Of a DNA stretch of 64,000 nucleotides, positions 51,422-58,480 are shown one piece after another. The number at the start of each line of letters is the position of its first letter. Positions within the stretch are counted from its first letter, which is position 1. The stretch covers positions 1-64,000 of the forward strand of contig CANPVS010000005.1 in assembly GCA_947581795.1 (NCBI GenBank), given 5' to 3'. The notes below the pieces were generated by a model. It searched no databases and was not told where the DNA came from. It was given only the letters and a program-made list of their open reading frames with translations. The position numbers and the translations under genes are program-made. Origin of the DNA: an uncultured Oscillospiraceae bacterium. Its GTDB lineage: Bacteria > Bacillota > Clostridia > Oscillospirales > Oscillospiraceae.

Positions 51422-51784
51422 TTACGACAGAGACTGATTGAGGCCGAAGCTGACGGCGATAGCGTCGTCCACCTTGGTCATGGTGGGACCGGACAGCTTT
51501 CCCATCCGCTCCCGCAGGCGGGATTTATCCAGAGTGCGTATCTGCTCCAGCAATATCACGCTGTCCCGGGTGAGGCCGCTGTCGGGGGCCTGTATCTCGA
51601 TGTGGGTGGGCAGCCGGGCTTTCCCCACCTGGGAGGTGATGGCCGCGGCGATCACCGTGGGGCTGTGGCGGTTGCCCGTGTCGTTCTGGATGATGAGCAC
51701 AGGGCGCAGACCGCCCTGCTCCGAACCGACCACGGGGCTGAGATCGGCGTAATAGATGTCTCCGCGTCGAACCGGATTTGTCAT
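51422..51784 (-). CDS. mazF: MazF/PemK-type endoribonuclease toxin (EndoA)
   Basis: A 120-residue toxin close to Bacillus EndoA, which cuts mRNA at UACAU. Family features are [55 protein letters not shown] and a final [10 protein letters not shown]. In Bacillus the antitoxin gene ndoAI lies between alr and ndoA. Here the 85 bases between alr and mazF encode no antitoxin, only an inverted repeat (CCTTCCGTG 51792-51800 / CACGGAAGG 51848-51856). The toxin may be controlled by a distant antitoxin or be chromosomal housekeeping. Confidence 0.93.
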   Translation of the reverse strand: MTNPVRRGDIYYADLSPVVGSEQGGLRPVLIIQNDTGNRHSPTVIAAAITSQVGKARLPTHIEIQAPDSGLTRDSVILLEQIRTLDKSRLRERMGKLSGPTMTKVDDAIAVSFGLNQSLS

Positions 51785-51869
51785 GTGAGCACCTTCCGTG
51801 AAAGAGTCGCCCGTTACATTCTATGTACGGACACGCTTCTATTCTCCCACGGAAGGGCATATTTTATAC

Positions 51870-52991
51870 TTACTGCACGTAGATGCGCGGCACCCGGGGG
51901 CTCACGGCGCAGAAAAGCTCATAGTGGATGGTCCCGGCCAGGTCGGCCACGTCTCCCGCGGGCATGACCTTGCCGAAAACTTCCGCCACGTCGCCGCTCT
52001 TCACGTCCGTTCCCGTCACGTCCAGCATGCACATATCCATGCAGATGCGGCCCACCTGACGGACCTTCCGGCCGCCGATATCCACCGTCAGCTTGTTGGA
52101 CAGCGCCCGGTGCAGACCGTCGGCATAGCCGATGGGCAGCACGGCGATGCGGCTGGGCTTTTCCACGGTGAAGGTGCGCCCATAGCTGATGGTGTCCCCC
52201 GGCTGGTGATCCTCCACATAGGCCACCCGGCTTTTCAGGCTCATGGCCGGGACAAGCTCCAGGTCACCTTTGTCGTTCCCAGGATAGACGCCGTAGAGCG
52301 CCACGCCGGGCCGGACCATGTCCATATAGGTCTCCGGGAAGGCGATCATGGCCCCGGAGTTGGTGCAGTGGTGGATCTGGAAGGCCTTGCCGGACTGGGC
52401 CTCTATGGCCTGGAAGCCGGCCTTGAACCGCTCCAGCTGGGTCCAGGTGAAGTCCCGCACACCCTCGTCCCCGTCGGAGACGCAGAAGTGGGTGAACACG
52501 CCCTCCGGCTCCAGGTTCGGCAGCTTCATGGCCTCCACCGCGGCCGCCAGGGAATCCTCCCCGTAGGCACGGAATCCCGTCCGACCCATACCGGTCTCCA
52601 GCTTGAAATGGACCTTCAGGGTGAGGCCTGTTCCCGCCAGCGCCTGGTCCATGGCCTCCGCCGCGGCCAAGCTCCCCACCGCCTGTGTGACGTCATTTTC
52701 CGCCAGGGTCATAGCATACTGGGGCGGCGTGTAGCCCAGGATCAGGATGGGAAGCTTTATCCCTGCCCGGCGAAGTTCCAATGCCTCGTCCAGGCACGCC
52801 ACGGCCAGATACTCGCAGCCCAGGCCCGCCAGCAGCCGGGATACCTGCACGGCCCCGTGGCCGTAGGCGTTGGCCTTCACCACGCCCAGAAAGCGGGTGC
52901 CGGGAGCCAGTTTAGCCCGCATGGCCCGGTAGTTGTGCTCAATGGCGCCCAGGTCGATCTCCGCCCACGTTCTTTTTGTCTCGTCCGTCAT
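51870..52991 (-). CDS. alr: alanine racemase
   Basis: A 373-residue PLP enzyme making D-alanine for peptidoglycan. The PLP lysine is in VVKANAYGHGAV. The catalytic Tyr region and the C-terminal beta domain (GDTISYGRTFTVEKPSRIAV, GRICMDMCMLDVT) are present. AAAGGAG precedes ATG 52991; the longer frame has no homology. It is co-transcribed after a lipoprotein gene, matching the Bacillus ydcC-alr-ndoA order. Confidence 0.95.
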   Translation of the reverse strand: MTDETKRTWAEIDLGAIEHNYRAMRAKLAPGTRFLGVVKANAYGHGAVQVSRLLAGLGCEYLAVACLDEALELRRAGIKLPILILGYTPPQYAMTLAENDVTQAVGSLAAAEAMDQALAGTGLTLKVHFKLETGMGRTGFRAYGEDSLAAAVEAMKLPNLEPEGVFTHFCVSDGDEGVRDFTWTQLERFKAGFQAIEAQSGKAFQIHHCTNSGAMIAFPETYMDMVRPGVALYGVYPGNDKGDLELVPAMSLKSRVAYVEDHQPGDTISYGRTFTVEKPSRIAVLPIGYADGLHRALSNKLTVDIGGRKVRQVGRICMDMCMLDVTGTDVKSGDVAEVFGKVMPAGDVADLAGTIHYELFCAVSPRVPRIYVQ

Positions 52992-53017
52992 ATCTCTTTC
53001 TCCTTTGTATCCATAAA

Positions 53018-53578
53018 CTAACTCAAAAGCCAGTCCGTGATATCCATGGTCACCACCGTCCGCCCATCGCAGGCGATCTCCGCCGCCCGGGGCAGCATGG
53101 TATCCCCGTCCAGCCACACCGTGAGTACAGAGCTCTCTCCCACATAGAACCGGGCGGCCATATAGTCCCCGTCCCACCAGAGAAGCTCCACATAGGCGCT
53201 GGCCAGCGCGTCCAGCATCACCGGCACGGCGCTCACCGGCGTGGTCCCCTCCTTGTCGAGAGGTCCGGCGCCCAATATGACGCCCTCGTAGGAGACGCTC
53301 GTCTCGCCCCGCAGGGCCGTGGCCTTCACCCCGGCGATGATATCCGGGGCCAATATCTCGATCTCCGTCTGCTGCCCGTCGTAGGAGACGGCCAGGGCAT
53401 ACTCCGCAGCCGTGTCGCCATAGTCCGCCGTCATAGCAGCCTGAAAGGTGATGCTTTGGGCCGCCGTCACCGCCTGGCGCAGACTATCGAATGCTCTTTC
53501 CAACCGTGCCTCCCGGCCGCCGCAGCCCGGCAGCAGCAGGAGGGTCATCATCAGTGCGGAAATGACTCGTTTCCGCAT
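53018..53578 (-). CDS. LolA-like lipoprotein (YdcC-like)
   Basis: A 186-residue lipoprotein with a signal ending LLLLPGC (lipid-modified C19; Pro at -2 is unusual). The mature part has a LolA/LppX-like beta pattern: QSITFQAAMTADYGD, TEIEILAPDIIAGVKATAL and FYVGESSVLTVWLDGDTMLP. Bacillus YdcC, encoded at the same place before alr, is a sporulation-linked lipoprotein of unclear role. Function here is unknown. Confidence 0.75.
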   Translation of the reverse strand: MRKRVISALMMTLLLLPGCGGREARLERAFDSLRQAVTAAQSITFQAAMTADYGDTAAEYALAVSYDGQQTEIEILAPDIIAGVKATALRGETSVSYEGVILGAGPLDKEGTTPVSAVPVMLDALASAYVELLWWDGDYMAARFYVGESSVLTVWLDGDTMLPRAAEIACDGRTVVTMDITDWLLS

Positions 53579-53588
53579 GGAACGCTCC

Positions 53589-55106
53589 TTATCTTGTGAT
53601 CTCCAGTTCCGCCTGAGGCAGGGCGTCGATGATGTCCCCCGCCTGCAGAGCGTATTCGCCCACCTTTTCCGCGGCGATGTCCCCGGCCCGGGCGTGGAGC
53701 CAGCAGGCCGTCACCACCGCCCGCCGGGGCGGGAACTGCCCCAGCAGCGCCCCGATGACGCCCGCCAGCACGTCCCCCGTGCCGCCGGAGGCCATGCCGG
53801 GATTGCCGGCGTCGATGATATAGGCCTTGCCGTCCGGGAAGGCGCAGATGGTCCGGTGGCCTTTGAGGACCAAGGCGCACTTATGCTCCCCCGCGTAGGC
53901 GAGGGCGTCGGTGAGCCGGTCCCCCACGGGACGGCCCAACAGCCGGGCGAATTCCCCCTCGTGGGGCGTGAGCACCACGGGTCCCGCCGCCCCGGCCAGA
54001 AGCTCCGGCGTCTCCGCGATGGCCCACAGGGCGTCCGCGTCCGCCACTATGGGTCCGCCTGCGGCCCGCAGCACCGTCGCCGTCACCGCGGCCGTGTCCT
54101 CGTCCCGGCCCAGGCCAGGGCCCACGACGCACACGCCGCAGCCTGCCAATCGCTCCTCCACGGCGGGGATGGCCTCCCGGGCGAAGCGGCCAGTCTCGCT
54201 TCCCGCCGCGGGGAACACCATAGCCTCGTCCAGTTTGCCTGCCTCTATCTCATATATATCCGCCGGGACAGCCAGATAGACCAGCCCTGCCCCGCCACGC
54301 ACCGCCGCCCTGGCGCAGAGGGCGGGCGCGCCCGTGTAGCCCACGCTGCCCGCGGCGATGAGGAGCTTTCCATAGTCCCCCTTGTGGCTGACGGCGGCGC
54401 GCTTCGGAAGCGCCAGGTCCTCCCCATGGATGGCGTAGACGCCGCAGCCGGCCTTCTTCACGATGTCGGCCGGGAGGCCGATGTCCCGTACCAGCAACTC
54501 GCCCGTATATACGCCCCCCGGCTCCACGAAGTGGCCGGGCTTGGCCAGGGAGAAGGTCACGGTCCTGTCTGCCCGCACCGCCGCGCCCAACACAGCCCCC
54601 GTGTCCGCCGACACGCCGCTGGGGATGTCCGCAGATACCACGGGCCGGCCCGCGCCGTTGATGGCCTTCACGGCGGCGAGAGCCTCCCCCTCCAAGGGGC
54701 GCTTCAGGCCGATGCCGAAAATGGCGTCCACCAGAACGCCGGCGGCTTTGAGTTCCGCCGTCAGGCCTTCGTCCGAGGGATCAAAGTTTTCAAGGGTCCC
54801 CCCAGCGGACTGGAGCTCACGCTCCATGCTCCGGGCGTCCTCGGTCATCTTCTCCCGGCTGCCCACCAGAAGGCACCGCACCGAAAAGCCCATATCCATC
54901 AGGATGCGTGCGGCGGCGATACCGTCACCGCCGTTGTTGCCGGGGCCGCAGAAGACCACGGCAGTCTTGTTCCGTCCGGCCAGCTCCGCCGCGGCCTTGG
55001 CCAGGTGGCCCGCCGCGGTCTCCATGAGCTTGAGGGACGGTATGCCCCTGCCGTGGATAGCCGTTTCATCGGCGGCCTTCATGCGTTTGGCGTCGGACAG
55101 TTCCAT
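53589..55106 (-). CDS. nnr: bifunctional NAD(P)H-hydrate epimerase/dehydratase
   Basis: A 505-residue fusion repairing hydrated NAD(P)H. Residues ~1-210 form the YjeF_N epimerase domain (FCGPGNNGGDGIAAARIL). Residues ~220-505 form the ADP-dependent dehydratase of ribokinase fold (YTGAPALCARAAVRGGAG, NPGMASGGTGDVLAGVIGA). ATG 55106 has a GGGGGCGAG site ahead; residues upstream in frame lack homology. First gene of nnr-lipoprotein-alr-mazF. Confidence 0.94.
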   Translation of the reverse strand: MELSDAKRMKAADETAIHGRGIPSLKLMETAAGHLAKAAAELAGRNKTAVVFCGPGNNGGDGIAAARILMDMGFSVRCLLVGSREKMTEDARSMERELQSAGGTLENFDPSDEGLTAELKAAGVLVDAIFGIGLKRPLEGEALAAVKAINGAGRPVVSADIPSGVSADTGAVLGAAVRADRTVTFSLAKPGHFVEPGGVYTGELLVRDIGLPADIVKKAGCGVYAIHGEDLALPKRAAVSHKGDYGKLLIAAGSVGYTGAPALCARAAVRGGAGLVYLAVPADIYEIEAGKLDEAMVFPAAGSETGRFAREAIPAVEERLAGCGVCVVGPGLGRDEDTAAVTATVLRAAGGPIVADADALWAIAETPELLAGAAGPVVLTPHEGEFARLLGRPVGDRLTDALAYAGEHKCALVLKGHRTICAFPDGKAYIIDAGNPGMASGGTGDVLAGVIGALLGQFPPRRAVVTACWLHARAGDIAAEKVGEYALQAGDIIDALPQAELEITR

Positions 55107-55128
55107 GGTCTCGCCCCCTTTTCGGCCC

Positions 55129-55157
55129 ATTATAATATCCCGGCCTGCGTACGTCAA
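55129..55157 (-). promoter_or_regulatory. promoter of nnr-lipoprotein-alr-mazF
   Basis: On the minus strand TTGACG (55152-55157), a 17-base spacer and TATAAT (55129-55134) give a strong sigma-A promoter with a short leader. Confidence 0.82.
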
Positions 55158-55290
55158 TTCAAACCGGTCGACAGCGTCCTGCGTTGTAATTTATTTTTAA
55201 TACTTCTGTAACATTTTGTACCTACCAGATATGGTATACTACGGTCATGGGAGAGCACCAAGGATAAAAGACGCAAGGAGGGATAGGAAC

Positions 55291-55533
55291 ATGGAAGAAT
55301 CCACCCGTAAATTCAAGGTCGTAGACCACAGCGCGGAGATCCGGGAGATCATGTCCAGCGTCTACAGTTCCCTGCTGGTGAAGGGCTACAACCCCATCAA
55401 CCAGATCGTTGGATATATCCTCTCCGAGGACCCCACCTACATCACCAACTACAACAACGCCCGCACCCTGATCTGCCGGCTTGACCGGGACGATCTGCTG
55501 CAGGAGCTCGTCTCGGCGTATCTACAAAAATAA
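55291..55533 (+). CDS. ireB: IreB family regulatory phosphoprotein (UPF0297)
   Basis: An 80-residue cytoplasmic protein with the invariant-looking core MSSVYSSLLVKGYNPINQIV and GYILSEDPTYITNYNNAR. In Enterococcus IreB is phosphorylated by the Ser/Thr kinase IreK and lowers cephalosporin resistance. AGGAGGG precedes ATG 55291. The usual neighbours (ruvX, alaS) are not present; a terminator follows. A TATACT -10-like box lies near 55240 with no good -35. Confidence 0.93.
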   Translation: MEESTRKFKVVDHSAEIREIMSSVYSSLLVKGYNPINQIVGYILSEDPTYITNYNNARTLICRLDRDDLLQELVSAYLQK

Positions 55534-55546
55534 ACCTATATACATA

Positions 55547-55580
55547 AAGCGGCGCTGCCAGACAGATGGCAGCGCCGCTT
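55547..55580. terminator. bidirectional terminator between ireB and aminotransferase
   Basis: AAGCGGCGCTGCCA-GACAGA-TGGCAGCGCCGCTT is a perfect 14-bp stem between two convergent genes. Confidence 0.9.
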
Positions 55581-55588
55581 CCTTATGC

Positions 55589-56728
55589 TCATTGATTATC
55601 TTTCACAAACTTCTCCAGCCGGTCCATGCCCTCCTTGAGCTCCGCGTCGGAGTAGCAATAGCTCATGCGCATGTAGCCCTCCGTGCCGAAGAAGACGCCG
55701 GGGATCATCCCCACGCCCGCCTCCGCCAGGAGCTTTTTGCAGAAGCTGACGGAGTCCATGCCGTACTGCCCGATGGGAATGAAGACGTAGAAAGCTCCTT
55801 CCGGCTCCCGGACCTGCCAGCCCATGGCCTTGAGCCGGCCGTACACATAGTCCCGGCGGCGCTTGAAAAGCTGCCGCACCGGCTCCACATCGCTGGAAAG
55901 CGCCACGGCGCAGGCACGCTGGAGAAAGCTGGGCGCGGAGGTGACGCAGTACTGGTGGAACACCTGCAGCCGCTCCCGCAGCGGCGCGTCGGCCAGGATA
56001 TAGCCCAGCCGCCAGCCAGTCATGGCGTAGGGCTTGGAAAAGCTCTGCACCACGATGATCCGGTCCCGCATGTCCTGGTACTCGGAAAAGCTGTGGTACT
56101 CCCCGGAGTAGACAAGCTCCCGGTACACGTCGTCGCAGATCACGAAGATGGGCTTGTCCTTCAGGACCTGGTGTATGGCGTCCAGGGTGGCCTTCGTGTA
56201 AATGCAGCCGGTGGGGTTATTGGGGGACGTGAGGATGATGGCCTTGGTCTTTTCCGTGACAGCGGCGGCCAGCTCCTCTGCGTCTATCTGAAAATCATGC
56301 CCCTCCGTGGGCAGAGCCACGGGCACGCCCCGGGCCAGACGGGTGATGGACTCGTACAGGCCAAAAGCGGGCGTGGGGATGATGACCTCGTCGCCTGGGT
56401 TCAGGACCGTGAACAGGGACACGAACAGGCCCTCCGTAGCTCCGTCGGTGAGGATGACCTCCTCGGGGCTGTAGCAGAGGCCGTGGGCCCGCATTTCATA
56501 GTCTGATATGGCCTGCAGGGTCTCCGGATAGCCGTTGCCGGGAGGATAGTGGGTGTCGTTGGCGTCCAGGGCGGCCTTGGCGGCATCCTTGATGGCCTCG
56601 GGCGTATTCAGGTCCGGCTCGCCCAGGGTAAAGCCGACAGCGCCGGGGGTGGCCCGGACCAGATAGGTGAATTCCCGGATACCGGAAAGGCGCTCGTTTT
56701 TCGCGGCGGCGTTGATGGTCAGTTCCAT
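55589..56728 (-). CDS. class I/II pyridoxal-phosphate aminotransferase
   Basis: A 379-residue enzyme of the aspartate aminotransferase fold (AspC/AatA/PatA group). Visible are GEPDLNTPEAIKDA, SPNNPTGCIYTKA, CDDVYRELVY and the PLP-lysine motif SFSKPYAMTGWRLGY. The C-terminal substrate Arg is in YMRMSYCYSD. Amino-acid specificity cannot be told; aspartate or aromatic residues are plausible. AAGGAG precedes the ATG. The binding-lipoprotein gene lies 24 bases upstream. Confidence 0.9.
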   Translation of the reverse strand: MELTINAAAKNERLSGIREFTYLVRATPGAVGFTLGEPDLNTPEAIKDAAKAALDANDTHYPPGNGYPETLQAISDYEMRAHGLCYSPEEVILTDGATEGLFVSLFTVLNPGDEVIIPTPAFGLYESITRLARGVPVALPTEGHDFQIDAEELAAAVTEKTKAIILTSPNNPTGCIYTKATLDAIHQVLKDKPIFVICDDVYRELVYSGEYHSFSEYQDMRDRIIVVQSFSKPYAMTGWRLGYILADAPLRERLQVFHQYCVTSAPSFLQRACAVALSSDVEPVRQLFKRRRDYVYGRLKAMGWQVREPEGAFYVFIPIGQYGMDSVSFCKKLLAEAGVGMIPGVFFGTEGYMRMSYCYSDAELKEGMDRLEKFVKDNQ

Positions 56729-56752
56729 GCCAAAAAGCTCCTTGTCGTTACT

Positions 56753-58396
56753 TCATTCGCCCGCCCCGGCGCGTGTCAAGGTCATATAGGCGTCGATGCT
56801 GCCGTTGCAGAACAGTCCGCCGGCGGCGTTCAGTGTGTCCTCATAGCCGGTCCAGGTGTCTTGACGGACGGCCTGGATATCGCTGTAGTACCCCAGGATG
56901 AGATAGGGGCACTCGTCGTAGACGATCTGCTGCAACTGTCCGGCCAGGTCCCGGGCGTCCTCCCGGTCCAAAGCCGTCTGCAGCCGGCCGAAGGTGGTCG
57001 TATAGTTTTCGCTGCTCCAGCCGGTCAGGCTGTCGGCGGAGCCGAAGAACTGCCGCGCGGCCAGCACCGCGTTACTGTCGCCCCGCCAGGAGAGCATGCA
57101 CATGTCCCACTCGTCCTGAGGGCCGCACACGTCCTCCACCGGTCCGTCTGTCACCCGCCGGTCCACCTGCACACCCAGGGATGTCAATACCTCGGTGAGG
57201 ATGGTGGCCGCCGAGGAGGACCAGTCGTCCTCAGAACCAGTATACAGGGTGAGGCTCAGCTTCTCTCTGGTGCCGATGTGCTCCAGATACCCATCCATGT
57301 CCACATCGGAATAGCCCATGGAGTTGAGGATAGCTCTGGCCGCCTCCGGGTTATAGGTGCGCAGGCCGTTCACGTTGTAGTGATAGTCCACGCCGGGACT
57401 GGACCAGGAGCTTCCGGCCATGGCCGCGTCACCGGCGGACATGGAAACGATCCGCTCCCTGTCCGCGCAGTACTCCACCATCTGGCGCAGAGAAGCCTCC
57501 TGGAACACGCTGTCCCGGGTGTTGAAGGCCACGGCCCAAATCTGGGAACCCGGCAGGTAGGTCTGCATGATCTGCATGCCGGGGACGCCTTCCAGAGTGG
57601 TGAGCTGCACATCCGTGAGCCCCAGGACGCCGTCCAGCTCCGGTTCCGCGGGGGATATGGCCCGCCCCGCCCCGGTAGCGGTGGCGTAGTAGATGAATTT
57701 GATCCCGCCCACCTTCGGCGCGCCGCCGAAATAGTTGGCCCGGGCGCTGAAGGTCCAGCTGATCTCCTGAGGGCCCACGTCCACGATCTGACGGACAAAG
57801 GGACCGGAGCCCACCATATTCTCATTGTCGAAGCCGGCCATATTGCCCTCGTAGGCGGCCCAGATGTGCTTGGGCAGGATGGGCACGTCCAGATACTGCA
57901 TGTCGCCCTTCACATAGGAGGTAGTGATGATGAGCGTGTAGTCGTCCGGGCAGCGCAGGCTGGTGATGCCGTCAAAGCAGTGGGTATAGGCGGTGTCGCC
58001 CCGCATCAGCTCCTCGTAGGTGAACGCCACATCCGCGGAGGTCAGACGCACGCCGTCGGAGAAGGACACGTCCTTCCGCAGGCGCACCGTCCAGGTGAGC
58101 TGGTCGCTGGAAAGGCTCCAGTCCTCCACCAGGCAGTTCACCGGCTCCCCGGCGGCATTCAGGCGCCACAGGGGATCATAGGCCAACAGGAAAAACTCCT
58201 TGCTGATACGGTCGCGGGACAGGAAAGGATTGAGGCTGTCGGGCTGCTCCGTCGTGCCAAGGCGAAAGACCTCCCCCTCCTGATACTCCGCGGGCCCAGG
58301 CGCCTTTTCCCCGCCGCAGCCGGCCAAAAACAGGAGGCCGAAGGCCAGTATGAGCGCGGCCAGCCGCCGCGTTTTTTTCGCTGTCAGCTCTCTCAC
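56753..58396 (-). CDS. oligopeptide-type ABC substrate-binding lipoprotein (SBP family 5)
   Basis: A 547-residue exported lipoprotein with signal and lipobox LFLAGC (C27). It shows family-5 features: TTEQPDSLNPFLSRD, TWTVRLRKDVSFSDGVRLTS and ADVAFTYEELM. It binds peptides, nickel or other solutes for an OppBCDF-type importer, but no permease or ATPase genes are nearby. GTG 58396 is the start. It is an orphan here, and may serve a transporter encoded elsewhere or act as a sensor. Confidence 0.9.
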   Translation of the reverse strand: MRELTAKKTRRLAALILAFGLLFLAGCGGEKAPGPAEYQEGEVFRLGTTEQPDSLNPFLSRDRISKEFFLLAYDPLWRLNAAGEPVNCLVEDWSLSSDQLTWTVRLRKDVSFSDGVRLTSADVAFTYEELMRGDTAYTHCFDGITSLRCPDDYTLIITTSYVKGDMQYLDVPILPKHIWAAYEGNMAGFDNENMVGSGPFVRQIVDVGPQEISWTFSARANYFGGAPKVGGIKFIYYATATGAGRAISPAEPELDGVLGLTDVQLTTLEGVPGMQIMQTYLPGSQIWAVAFNTRDSVFQEASLRQMVEYCADRERIVSMSAGDAAMAGSSWSSPGVDYHYNVNGLRTYNPEAARAILNSMGYSDVDMDGYLEHIGTREKLSLTLYTGSEDDWSSSAATILTEVLTSLGVQVDRRVTDGPVEDVCGPQDEWDMCMLSWRGDSNAVLAARQFFGSADSLTGWSSENYTTTFGRLQTALDREDARDLAGQLQQIVYDECPYLILGYYSDIQAVRQDTWTGYEDTLNAAGGLFCNGSIDAYMTLTRAGAGE

Positions 58397-58427
58397 GGAG
58401 CACCGCCTTTCAAAAGGTCGTTTGCAA

Positions 58428-58455
58428 AAGGGCCGTGGAAAAGCCCACGGCCCTT
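58428..58455 (-). terminator. terminator of the InlB-repeat protein gene
   Basis: AAGGGCCGTGG (58428-58438) pairs with CCACGGCCCTT (58445-58455); TTTTG follows on the minus strand. Confidence 0.8.
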
Positions 58456-58480
58456 GGTCGTTATGCGTTTGCGCCGTCTG

